In this document: one piece after another, positions 1 through 6,704 of the stretch
Layout of the letters: each line of letters begins with the position of its first letter
Numbering within the stretch: the first letter of the stretch is position 1
Assembly (NCBI GenBank): GCA_964481035.1
Contig: CAYZSE010000076.1
Span: 1-16,538 of the forward strand
Length of the DNA: 16,538 nt
Origin: JAAAPF01 sp964481035
GTDB taxonomy: Bacteria > Pseudomonadota > Alphaproteobacteria > Geminicoccales > Geminicoccaceae
Direction: 5' to 3'
Translations under genes and position numbers: made by a program
Notes under the pieces: generated by a model
What the model was told of the DNA's origin: nothing
Seen by the model: only the letters and a program-made list of their open reading frames with translations
The model's database searches: none

Positions 1-300
1 TCCGGCGGCGAGCAGCAGATGCTGACGATCGCCCGCACGCTCATGGGCAACCCCCGCCTGGTGCTCCTCGACGAGCCCTCGGAAGGGCTGGCGCCGGTCA
101 TCGTCGAGCAGATGGCCCGCGCCATCGCCGAGCTGAAGGGCGCCGGCCTGAGCGTGCTCTTGAGCGAGCAGAACCTGGGCCTCGCCCGCGCCGTCGCCGA
201 TCGCGCCTACGTCATGGAGACGGGTCACATCCGGTGGCGAGGCCCGATGGCCGCCCTCATGAGCGACCCTGCCGCGCGTCAGCAGTGGTTGAGCGTCTAG
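1..300 (+). CDS. livF: Branched-chain amino acid-type ABC transporter ATP-binding protein, C-terminal part (5' end outside window)
   Basis: This is the C-terminal 99 residues of an ABC ATPase; the reading frame is open from the first base, so the start lies upstream. It opens directly on the ABC signature (S-G-G-E-Q-Q), followed by Walker B (L-V-L-L-D-E-P) at about residues 20-26, the D-loop-like S-E-G-L-A-P stretch, and the switch region L-L-S-E-Q-N. The Glu-Gln-Gln signature, the P-S-x-G-L-A-P wording and the S-E-Q-N switch in place of a Thr-His are typical of LivF, the second ATPase of the high-affinity branched-chain amino acid (or related amide/urea) importer. It would act on the cytoplasmic face with LivG, LivH and LivM, presumably encoded upstream. 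The substrate cannot be told from this fragment. It ends with TAG 65 bp before the convergent stop of the FMN reductase. Confidence 0.9.
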   Translation, partial: SGGEQQMLTIARTLMGNPRLVLLDEPSEGLAPVIVEQMARAIAELKGAGLSVLLSEQNLGLARAVADRAYVMETGHIRWRGPMAALMSDPAARQQWLSV

Positions 301-327
301 GCGCAAGACACGGTCGTGGTTCCGCCT

Positions 328-350
328 CGGCGTCCGGGCGCCGCCCTTTT
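328..350 (+). terminator. Weak intrinsic terminator candidate after livF
   Basis: A 5-bp GC stem (CGGCG 328-332, CGCCG 339-343) with a 6-nt loop is followed by CCC and four T (347-350). It lies 28 bp after the livF stop in the convergent livF/FMN reductase gap. The stem is short and the T tract is minimal, so it is only a candidate. Confidence 0.35.
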
Positions 351-365
351 GGGGTTGCAGGGAGC

Positions 366-926
366 TCAGCCCTTGAGCCGGCGAGCCTCGTCGATGCCGG
401 CAGCGAGCACCTCGAGCTGGCGGCGAACGAGGTCGGCGGCCGCCTCGTCGGCGAGCCGGCCGGCGTCATCGAAGAGCTTGTCGCCGCCGCCGAGCATGAC
501 CTCGGGCTTGGCCAGCACCCGCGCCTCGGTGAACAGCAGCACTTGGCGGAGGTGGTACTGCATGCGCGCGGTGCCGAACCGGCCGGGCGACACGCCCATG
601 ATGGCCAGCGGCTTGCCCGCGAACGGCTTGTGGTCGAGGCGTGACAGCCAATCGATGCCGTTCTTGAGCACCCCGGGCAGCGAGTAGTTGTATTCGGGTG
701 AGGCGATGACGACCGCATCGGCCGCGGCGATCGCGGCGCCCAACGCGACCGCCGCCGCCGGCATGCTCTCGGCCTCGAGGTCGCCGCTGTAGAGCGGGAC
801 ATCCTCGAGCGTCCGAACCTCGAAGAACATCGCACTTGGGGCAAGATGCGCGGCGGCGTGCAGCAGCTTCGTGTTCAACGAGCCGGCGCGCAGGCTTCCC
901 GAAAGGCCGACGATCCGAGCCGCCAT
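366..926 (-). CDS. NADPH-dependent FMN reductase / quinone (chromate) reductase family protein
   Basis: A 186-residue cytoplasmic flavodoxin-like protein of the NADPH-dependent FMN reductase family (ChrR/YieF, SsuE, ArsH relatives). Members bind FMN and pass electrons from NAD(P)H to quinones, flavins, azo compounds or chromate. Visible marks are the phosphate-binding loop G-S-L-R-x-G-S-L-N near residues 8-16, the flavin-ring segment S-P-E-Y-N-Y-S-L-P-G followed by L-K-N-G-I-D-W-L near 80-100, and G-R-F-G-T-A-R further on. Length is normal. The start at 926 was chosen over a longer frame because AGGAG sits about 7 nt upstream and the protein then begins M-A-A-R-I-V-G-L-S-G-S, as in the family. 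It is divergent from the histidine kinase and shares a 133-bp control region holding a palindrome. The exact electron acceptor cannot be inferred. Confidence 0.9.
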   Translation of the reverse strand: MAARIVGLSGSLRAGSLNTKLLHAAAHLAPSAMFFEVRTLEDVPLYSGDLEAESMPAAAVALGAAIAAADAVVIASPEYNYSLPGVLKNGIDWLSRLDHKPFAGKPLAIMGVSPGRFGTARMQYHLRQVLLFTEARVLAKPEVMLGGGDKLFDDAGRLADEAAADLVRRQLEVLAAGIDEARRLKG

Positions 927-989
927 GAGGATCTCCTTTCGCTCACGTGATGAACATGCCCCCGACGCCGGCCGCGACAAGCCGCCACC

Positions 990-1020
990 CGCTTCGCAGC
1001 GAGATTGCTGGAACGAAGCG
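990..1020. promoter_or_regulatory. Strong imperfect hairpin in the divergent control region
   Basis: CGCTTCG-CAGC (990-1000), loop GAGATT (1001-1006), GCTG (1007-1010), a 3-nt bulge GAA, then CGAAGCG (1014-1020). This gives 11 base pairs around a 6-nt loop. It lies between the FMN reductase and kinase starts and ends two bases before the palindrome at 1023-1042. No T tract follows on either strand, so a terminator is unlikely. It could be a regulator site or part of the 5' leader of the minus-strand reductase. Confidence 0.4.
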
Positions 1021-1022
1021 TT

Positions 1023-1042
1023 AGGTATATGTTCTTATACCT
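1023..1042. promoter_or_regulatory. Perfect inverted repeat, operator candidate
   Basis: AGGTATA (1023-1029), a 6-nt spacer TGTTCT, then TATACCT (1036-1042): an exact 7-bp inverted repeat. It is an AT-rich island in very GC-rich DNA. It lies 17 bp before the kinase start (1060) and about 96 bp before the reductase start (926). TATA-like hexamers occur on both strands inside it (TTATAC on plus, TATAAG on minus), so a bound dimeric regulator could cover a -10 element of either gene. No convincing -35 was found at normal spacing. The cognate regulator is not in the window. Confidence 0.5.
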
Positions 1043-1059
1043 GTCGACGCGGAGGTTCC

Positions 1060-3414
1060 ATGACCGACAGCTGCAGCGCCGATACCACCCGGGCGAGAGG
1101 TCGCGATGCGCCGCCGTTCGACTTCGCCGGTTGGCGCTCGGGCCCGCTCGAGGCGCTGGTCTTGCGGCCGCTGAGCGAGCGGCTCGGGCGCGGCGAAAGC
1201 GTGCGGGCGTGGGTGCCCGCCGGCGGCGACGGCGTCGCCGCGTACGCGCTCGCGCTGTCCCTCCTGCGTGCGGCCGCGCCGCTGAACGACGCGCCGTCGT
1301 TGCGCGTGTTCGCAACCGAGCCCGACCGCGACCGGCTCGCCGCCGCGCGCGCGGGACGCCTCAGCCGCGATCAGGTGCGACCGTTCCTGCGGGCCGGCTT
1401 TCGCCGCAGCTTCACGTGGACCGGCGAGCAATGGCGGGTGAAGCCCTCGGTCCGGGGCCGTCTGATCTGCAGCGTGCACGATCCGCTGCGCAGCAACTCC
1501 TTCGCCCAGGTCGATCTCGTCTACGCGCTCAACGCCTTCGCGGCGACGCCCGCGGCCTGCATCACCTGCCTGGTTCGCCAGCTGGTCAACGCCCTGACGC
1601 CCGGCGGGCTCCTCGTGGCGCCGCCGGGCTTGCACCTCGACCACGAGATCGCGACGCTGCGGGCGCTAGATCTCGGCTATGGCGTCTTCCGGCTTGCCGC
1701 GGCCGGCGCGCCGCCGGCGTGGCGGCGCCGTCGCCTCGCGCCTGCCCCGTCGTCGGCGGCGCTGCTGGAGCGCGTCGCGGCGCACCTCGCACCCAAAGGC
1801 GTCGTCGTCGCCGAGAGCGGCGCCATCATCGGCACGGTCGGCGACGCGCGGCAGACCCTGCTCACCTGCATGGCACCCCATCCGCCCTCGCTCGGCACGG
1901 CGCCGGCACTCGACCTCAGGGCGAGCCTGCTCGACGCCTTCGTGGGCTCGCTGCGCCGGCACGCCCCGGCGGTCTCGAGGATCGACGGCCAGCACGATAT
2001 CGCGGTGTCGGCCACGCCGCTCACGCCCTCGCCGTTGAGCGCCGACCCGGTGTGGCTGCTGCAGATGATCCCGGCCGGGGCCGGCGCGACGATGCCCGCC
2101 GACACTGCCAGCCTCCGGGCGCATCTGGTCAGTACCACCGAGACGCTGCGACAGGCGATGGAGGAGGTCGCCACCCGCAACCTGACGCTCAAGACCGCCA
2201 ACGACGAGCTGCAGACGAGCATCGAGGATCTCGAGCGCTCCAATCGCCAATTCGCCGCCATGAATACGGAGCTGACCGCCGTGCGCCAAGAACACGAGCA
2301 TCGCATCGACGAGCTCAACGCCCTCAACCTCGACGTCGAAAACCTCTTTCAGGCCGCCGACCTCGCCGTCGTCGTGCTCGACGAGGCCGGCCGACTGAGA
2401 CGCTACACGCCGGCCGCGGGCCGTCTCTTCAAGCTCGCGCGCACCGACATCGGCAACGCCTTCGCGAGCCTTCTCGCCGGCGGGCTGGAGAGCCTGGGCC
2501 GGGCGGTGCACGAGGTGCAGTCGGGTGGCCGGCAACGCCAGCTCTCCTTGGAGATCCCGCGCGATGACGGCGGCCGGCTGGCGGGCCTCGCCCGCGTCCA
2601 TCCCTATCGCGGCGACGGTGACCGGCTCACGGGCACGATCGTCACCCTCACCGACGTCAGCGAGCTCAAGGCGGCGCAGGACAATCTGCAAGAGCGCAAC
2701 CTCGCCTTGACCCGGGCCAACGAGGACCTCGAGCGCTTCGCCTACATCGCCTCGCACGATCTCAAGTCGCCGCTGCGCTCGGTCCGCACGATGCTGGAGT
2801 TCTTGCGCAGCGACCTCGGCGAGGCGCTCGCGGACGACAACCGCCAGCACCTCGAGCTGGTCGCCGATCGGGTCCAGCAGATGGAGCAGATGATCCAGGA
2901 CCTGCTGACCTACTCGCGCCTCGGCCGCGAGGCGCGGCCGCCCGAGCCGGTCGACCTCGGCGAGCTGATCCGCGAGCAGGTCGACATGCTCGACATCCCG
3001 CCGGATGTGGCCGTTACCATCGAGACCGACATGCCGACGCTCAACATCGACGTCGGCCTCTTCGAGCACGTCGTGCGCAACCTCGTCGACAATGCCGTCA
3101 AGCATCACGACCGTTCTCGGGGGAGCGTGCGCATCGCCATGGTGCCCGGCGCCCAAGTGCCGACCTTCGAGGTCGCCGACGACGGCCCCGGCATTCCCGC
3201 GCGCTATCGCGAGCGCGTCTTCGAGATCTTCCAGAAGGGCGGGGGCCGCAGCGACGCGGGCGGCAGCGGCATGGGCCTCGCGCTCGTCAAGAAGGCGGTC
3301 GAGCGCAACGGTGGGGAGATCCGCATCGTCGACACGGGCCGCGAGCGCGGGACCACCTTCCGCTTCACCTGGCCGGAGCGCCCGGCGGCTCAGCCCGCCG
3401 ACCATCGGTCCTGA
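1060..3414 (+). CDS. Soluble PAS-type sensor histidine kinase with degenerate CheR-like N-terminal domain
   Basis: A 784-residue protein with no membrane segment. Residues about 27-190 follow the order of a CheR methyltransferase: the W-V-P-A-G-G-D-G-V-A-A-Y region (51-62), V-F-A-T-E-P (83-88), V-R-x-F-L-R-x-G-F, a V-D-L-V-Y-A-L-N segment (151-158) and T-P-G-G-L (180-184). The hallmark methyltransferase residues are changed. A PAS-like segment (about 235-340), a coiled coil (352-430) and a PAS domain (about 425-535) follow. The kinase core has the H-box S-H-D-L-K-S-P-L-R with His566, N-box Asn674/Asn678, D-D-G-P-G-I-P at 707-713 and G-S-G-M-G-L at 735-740. It should autophosphorylate His566, but no receiver domain or response regulator is encoded nearby. 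The start at 1060 was chosen for GGAGG at 1051-1055; a longer frame from 871 would run into the divergent reductase gene. Its last 25 bp overlap the convergent quinone reductase gene. The architecture matches CheB-CheR-PAS kinases that lack CheB. Confidence 0.88.
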   Translation: MTDSCSADTTRARGRDAPPFDFAGWRSGPLEALVLRPLSERLGRGESVRAWVPAGGDGVAAYALALSLLRAAAPLNDAPSLRVFATEPDRDRLAAARAGRLSRDQVRPFLRAGFRRSFTWTGEQWRVKPSVRGRLICSVHDPLRSNSFAQVDLVYALNAFAATPAACITCLVRQLVNALTPGGLLVAPPGLHLDHEIATLRALDLGYGVFRLAAAGAPPAWRRRRLAPAPSSAALLERVAAHLAPKGVVVAESGAIIGTVGDARQTLLTCMAPHPPSLGTAPALDLRASLLDAFVGSLRRHAPAVSRIDGQHDIAVSATPLTPSPLSADPVWLLQMIPAGAGATMPADTASLRAHLVSTTETLRQAMEEVATRNLTLKTANDELQTSIEDLERSNRQFAAMNTELTAVRQEHEHRIDELNALNLDVENLFQAADLAVVVLDEAGRLRRYTPAAGRLFKLARTDIGNAFASLLAGGLESLGRAVHEVQSGGRQRQLSLEIPRDDGGRLAGLARVHPYRGDGDRLTGTIVTLTDVSELKAAQDNLQERNLALTRANEDLERFAYIASHDLKSPLRSVRTMLEFLRSDLGEALADDNRQHLELVADRVQQMEQMIQDLLTYSRLGREARPPEPVDLGELIREQVDMLDIPPDVAVTIETDMPTLNIDVGLFEHVVRNLVDNAVKHHDRSRGSVRIAMVPGAQVPTFEVADDGPGIPARYRERVFEIFQKGGGRSDAGGSGMGLALVKKAVERNGGEIRIVDTGRERGTTFRFTWPERPAAQPADHRS

Positions 3415-4034
3415 GCGCCCATCCGCAGGGGCGCCGTCGGGAACTCGGCGGGCACCCGCTCCAGGCGCAGCCGGACCCGCGCCATGAAGCGGGCCCGCCG
3501 CGCCGGGTCGGCGGTGTCCATCTCGTAGAGCGCGCACCAGAAGGTCCGACAGCGCGGGTTCAGCAGCGGCTTGATCCCGCGCATCAGGACCCGCCTTCCC
3601 GGGTCGCCGACCCAGCGCGTGAACCACCAGGGTGCGCCATAGGTGGAGATGCCGCCGAGGAGGCCGATGTGCTGCATCAGCGGGGCGACCGGGCGGCCCG
3701 GCTCGGGCAGCGTGAAGCAGGCGCGCGGCACGAGCACCCGGTCGAGCCAACCCTTGAGCATCGCGGGCTGGCTGTACCACCAGGTCGGATAGACGAAGAC
3801 CAGCCCCTGGCACCGCGCGAGCCGCCGCAGATCGTCGGCGATGGGCGCCCACAAAGGCTCGTCGTTGTAGGTCCGCCGCTCGGCCGAGCTCAGCACCGGC
3901 TCGAAGCCACGCTCGTAGAGGTCGAGGGCGTCGACCTCGTGCCCCTTTGCCGCCAGCGTCTCGCAGGCGAGCTCGAAGAGTGCCCGGTTGAAGCTCTCCG
4001 CGAGCGGATGGGCATGGACGACCAGGATGCGCAT
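3390..4034 (-). CDS. NAD(P)H dehydrogenase (quinone), flavodoxin_2 / KefF-MdaB family
   Basis: A 214-residue cytoplasmic flavoprotein of the NQO1/KefF/MdaB family, which reduces quinones by two electrons from NAD(P)H using FMN or FAD. It begins M-R-I-L-V-V-H-A-H-P with S-F-N at 14-16, the phosphate-binding start of the fold. The flavin segment is V-Y-P-T-W-W-Y-S-Q-P-A-M-L-K-G-W-L-D-R-V (81-100), and G-G-I-S-T-Y-G-A-P (127-135) matches the second flavin-contact loop. Length is slightly above the usual 180-200. The gene is translationally coupled to the RidA-family gene: its ATG shares one base with that gene's TGA. Its 3' end overlaps the kinase gene by 25 bp on the opposite strand. A role as a potassium-efflux ancillary subunit is possible for KefF relatives, but no kefC is present. 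Confidence 0.88.
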   Translation of the reverse strand: MRILVVHAHPLAESFNRALFELACETLAAKGHEVDALDLYERGFEPVLSSAERRTYNDEPLWAPIADDLRRLARCQGLVFVYPTWWYSQPAMLKGWLDRVLVPRACFTLPEPGRPVAPLMQHIGLLGGISTYGAPWWFTRWVGDPGRRVLMRGIKPLLNPRCRTFWCALYEMDTADPARRARFMARVRLRLERVPAEFPTAPLRMGAQDRWSAG

Positions 4035-4402
4035 CAGCCGGCGGCGATCGCCTCGATCTCGACCCGGCACGCCGGGTTGGCGAGACCGCTGACGTAGACC
4101 AGCGTCGAGGCCGGCGGCGGTTGGCCGACCCAGCCGTCGCGCACCGCCATGTAGCCGGCCCGGTCGGCGGGATCGACGAGGTAGGTCGTGAGGCGGACGA
4201 GGTGGCGCCGCTCGAGCGCTTCGGCGCGCAAGAGGTCTTCGATATTGGCGAGGACGAGCCGCGTCTGCGCCTCGATCCCCACCGGCACGGCATCGGCGGC
4301 GTCGACCGGAAGCTGACCCGAGAGGAACACCAGCCGGCTCGCCCCGGCGACCGGGACGGCGTGGCGGTAGCGGCCGTAGGGGGCGCGCACGGACGGCGGC
4401 AT
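4034..4402 (-). CDS. RidA/YjgF/YER057c/UK114 family protein
   Basis: A 122-residue protein of the RidA superfamily, small trimeric cytoplasmic proteins; the RidA subgroup hydrolyses reactive enamine/imine intermediates. Family marks are P-P-S-x-x-x-P-Y-G-R-Y-x-H-A at the N terminus, F-L-S-G-Q-L-P (27-33), Q-T (46-47), N-I-E-D-L-L (53-58), L-T-T-Y-L-V-D-P (71-78) and the C-terminal V-E-I-E-A-I-A (114-120). The Arg that binds the substrate carboxylate in canonical RidA (context A-R-S-x-V-E-V) is replaced: here P-A-S-T-L-V-Y-V (98-105). It is therefore probably a Rid subgroup member without classical imine deaminase activity. The ATG start lacks a good Shine-Dalgarno; a TTG two codons upstream is an alternative. 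The stop overlaps the next start by one base. It is divergent from the creatininase-family gene with 79 bp between. Confidence 0.87.
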   Translation of the reverse strand: MPPSVRAPYGRYRHAVPVAGASRLVFLSGQLPVDAADAVPVGIEAQTRLVLANIEDLLRAEALERRHLVRLTTYLVDPADRAGYMAVRDGWVGQPPPASTLVYVSGLANPACRVEIEAIAAG

Positions 4403-4481
4403 GGACAAGCGGCGAGACCTCGCGGACGAAGGCGTTAGGATGCCCTTCAACAAAGCCCGCCGCGCGCTCGGGAGCAAGACC
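4403..4481. promoter_or_regulatory. Divergent promoter region between RidA-family and creatininase-family genes
   Basis: These 79 bp must hold the start signals for both flanking genes. A TAGGAT hexamer at 4436-4441 resembles a -10 box for the plus-strand gene, but there is no matching -35. GAAGG (4428-4432) and CCTTC (4444-4448) form a 5-bp inverted repeat around it. GGAG at 4471-4474 is the likely ribosome binding site for the start at 4482. The call rests on position more than on motif quality. Confidence 0.3.
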
Positions 4482-5315
4482 ATGGCCGACCTTCCGCGCC
4501 GCTTCTGGCACGAGATGACCAGTGCCGACTTCGCCCTGGCCGACCCCGAGCGCTGGGTCGCCGTCCTGCCTGCGGGCGCCGTCGAGCAGCATGGCCCGCA
4601 CCTCCCGCTCGTGGTCGACGCCGCGATCAACCAGGGCATCCTCGCCCGTACGCTCGCGCGGCTGCCCGCGGCATTGCCGGTGACGGCGCTGCCGATGACC
4701 TGGGTCGGCCGCAGCGAGGAGCACCTCGACTATCCAGGCACCCTCACCCACAGCGCCGAGACGCTCCGCCGGATGTGGTACGAGATCGGCGCCTCGGTCG
4801 CCCGCGCCGGCGTCAGGAAGCTTTTGATCCTCAACAGCCACGGCGGCCAGATCCAGATCATGCAGATCGTGGCCCGCCAGCTGCGTATCGACCACGGCAT
4901 GTTCGTCGCCGCCGTCTCTTGGCCGCAGCTCGGCCTGCCCGACGGCCTCGTCGACGCGGGCGAACGCCGCCACGGCATCCATGCCGGCCAGGTCGAGACC
5001 AGCCTCATGCTCGCCCTGCACCCGGACCTCGTGCGCATGGCCGAGGCGCGCGACTTCGTGCCGCTGACGAAGCGTGCCGACGACGACTTCCCGATCCTCA
5101 TGGGCCTAGGTGCCGCGGGCTTCGGCTGGCAGGCCCAGGATCTCGACCCGTCCGGGGCGGCGGGTGACGCGGCCGCAGCCGACGCCGGGCTCGGCGAGGC
5201 GATCCTCGACCACGCGGCCGCGAGGCTCACGGCGCTGCTCGAGGAGATGGTGCGCTACCCGCTCGCCAACCTCGTGGACGGCCCGGTGCCGCGGCCGACC
5301 GTCAGCGGCTCTTGA
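4482..5315 (+). CDS. Creatininase-family metal-dependent amidohydrolase
   Basis: A 277-residue protein of the creatininase superfamily (creatinine amidohydrolase, FAPy deformylase ArfB, mycofactocin MftE). These are cytoplasmic binuclear Zn/Mn enzymes that open or trim cyclic or N-formyl amides. The metal set is complete: Glu35 and His37 in G-A-V-E-Q-H-G-P-H-L-P, Asp46 in L-V-V-D, His120 in N-S-H-G-G, and Glu172 in H-A-G-Q-V-E-T-S. Length is typical. The start at 4482 was chosen for GGAG at 4471-4474, 7 nt upstream; in-frame ATGs at 4401 and 4440 would run into the divergent RidA-family gene or lack a site. It ends 14 bp inside the convergent FAD oxidase gene. Creatinine itself cannot be assigned as substrate; the family is broad and generic annotation is safest. 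Confidence 0.9.
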   Translation: MADLPRRFWHEMTSADFALADPERWVAVLPAGAVEQHGPHLPLVVDAAINQGILARTLARLPAALPVTALPMTWVGRSEEHLDYPGTLTHSAETLRRMWYEIGASVARAGVRKLLILNSHGGQIQIMQIVARQLRIDHGMFVAAVSWPQLGLPDGLVDAGERRHGIHAGQVETSLMLALHPDLVRMAEARDFVPLTKRADDDFPILMGLGAAGFGWQAQDLDPSGAAGDAAAADAGLGEAILDHAAARLTALLEEMVRYPLANLVDGPVPRPTVSGS

Positions 5316-6699
5316 GACCGAAGTCCGGCGCATCCTCCCGCCGCCGGCGCGGGCCGTCGAACCGCGCCAGCTTGCCGGGATTCAAGAGATTTTTCGGGTC
5401 GACCTTGCTCTTGAAGGCGAGCACGTGCGGGTCGACCGGCCGTCCTCGCATCTCCTCCAGCGTGAAGACGTGCGGGTTGAAGACGCGGCAACCCAGGGCC
5501 TCGAAGGCGGCGATGATCTCCCTCAGGCGCTCCGCGGTGGTGAAGCGGACGAGCGGCAGCCCCCGACAGGCGACGGCACCTGCCGTCCGGACGAACTCGA
5601 CGTGCGGGATGACCTCGTCCGGCGCGAACGCATGGGCGCAGGCGAGCGTCTTGTCGACATGGCCGGGCGACGGATGGGCCACCTCGAGGTAGGTCCAGGC
5701 GCGGTCGTGCTTGAGCGCCTGCCAGGTGGTGTGGTTCCAGGCCAGCTCGTAGAGCGGCGAGCTGCCGGCTCCCAAGAGCTCGCCCGGGTGCTCGGCGAGC
5801 ACCGCGTCGAGAGCCTCCGCCGCCGTCTCGGCGACCATGACCATGACGACGTGCGTCGTCTCGTCGACCCCGTGCGGAAGGAGGAACCGCCCCGGTGCCG
5901 GGGCCGCCACCACCGAAACCAGATGCTTGACGATGGCGTCCGCGTGGGCGAGCGCGTCGGCGAAGCGCAGCGCCGCTTCGAGGTCGGCGAAGCCGATGAC
6001 GCGCTCCAGCCAGCGCACGGCGGAGGCGGTCGGCAGCTCGACCTCGGTGATGAGGCCGGTCGTGCCGAAGCCCTGCACGGCGAGCCGCACGTGGGTGCCG
6101 CGCAGCTCCAACAGCCGCGGCTCCGGCTCGATCGTCATGACCCTGAGCGCGCGCACCGCGCCCGCGTCGCGCAGCGTCCCCCAGGTGACGCTGCCGACCC
6201 CGCCCGAGCCGCCGGCGACAAAGCCGCCGATGGTCGCGGTGGCGACCGTGCTCGGGTGAACACGCAGCGCCTGGCCGCGCTCGTGCAGCGCCGCGTCGAG
6301 CACGCCCACGACGCAGCCCGCCTCGGCCCGGCACCAGCCCGGCTGGATGTCGAGCACCCGGTCGAGATAGCCCATGTCGACGACGAGCCCGCCCCTGAGC
6401 GGCATCGCCTGGCCGCAATTGCCCGTGCCGGCGCCGCGCGCGGTCAGCGGCACGGCGTGGCGGCAGCAGGCGGCGACGGCGCGCTGGAGCTCGGCGGTGG
6501 TCGTCGGCGCGACGACGGCGTCCGCCGTCACCCCGGCGAGACGCTCCTCGAGGATCGGGCTGAACCAGCAGAAGTCGCGGCTGCGCTTCTCGACGCGCGC
6601 CGGCTCGGTCTCGATCAGCAGCCCGTCGAGCTCGGAAAGGACGACCTGGACCGCCTCGGGCACGGGCCGCGGTCCGAATCTCGGGGCGTCCGCGGCCAC
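5302..6699 (-). CDS. FAD-binding oxidoreductase, GlcD/VAO type (second of a tandem pair)
   Basis: A 465-residue flavoprotein of the GlcD-like PCMH/FAD_binding_4 family, flavin dehydrogenases that often act on 2-hydroxy acids or similar small molecules. FAD-binding marks are P-L-T-A-R-G-A-G-T-G-N-C-G-Q followed by P-L-R-G-G, and A-T-I-G-G-F-V-A-G-G-S-G-G-V-G-S-V-T-W-G. The C terminus carries D-P-K-N-L-L-N-P-G-K-L, the classic end motif of the family. It is a clear paralog of the gene just upstream, with matching blocks along its whole length (for example E-L-D-G-L, R-S-R-D-F, N-H-T-T). The start is uncertain: no ATG fits. GTG at 6699 follows the previous stop by 5 nt, while GTG at 6663 aligns better with the paralog's start and would give 453 residues. 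It is the last gene of the six-gene operon and overlaps the convergent creatininase-family gene by 14 bp. Confidence 0.87.
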   Translation of the reverse strand: MAADAPRFGPRPVPEAVQVVLSELDGLLIETEPARVEKRSRDFCWFSPILEERLAGVTADAVVAPTTTAELQRAVAACCRHAVPLTARGAGTGNCGQAMPLRGGLVVDMGYLDRVLDIQPGWCRAEAGCVVGVLDAALHERGQALRVHPSTVATATIGGFVAGGSGGVGSVTWGTLRDAGAVRALRVMTIEPEPRLLELRGTHVRLAVQGFGTTGLITEVELPTASAVRWLERVIGFADLEAALRFADALAHADAIVKHLVSVVAAPAPGRFLLPHGVDETTHVVMVMVAETAAEALDAVLAEHPGELLGAGSSPLYELAWNHTTWQALKHDRAWTYLEVAHPSPGHVDKTLACAHAFAPDEVIPHVEFVRTAGAVACRGLPLVRFTTAERLREIIAAFEALGCRVFNPHVFTLEEMRGRPVDPHVLAFKSKVDPKNLLNPGKLARFDGPRRRREDAPDFGLKSR

Positions 6700-6704
6700 G
6701 GGGC

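Noticed and set aside
871..1059. Longer kinase start at 871
   Set aside because: It would place 63 codons over the promoter, the palindrome and the divergent reductase start. GGAGG supports 1060.
1666..4293. Very long minus-strand open frame (875 codons) opposite the kinase
   Set aside because: It is a GC-rich shadow frame: Arg/Ala/Gly-rich with no motifs, and it runs through two unrelated genes.
4428..4448. Inverted repeat GAAGG/CCTTC as an operator
   Set aside because: It has only 5-bp arms with mismatched inner bases, which is common by chance. It is mentioned only within the divergent region entry.
4482..5315. Specific assignment as creatininase in a creatinine pathway with the CodA-like enzyme as creatinine deaminase
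   Set aside because: This is attractive, but the family is too broad and no creatinase, sarcosine oxidase or hydantoinase gene is present in the window.
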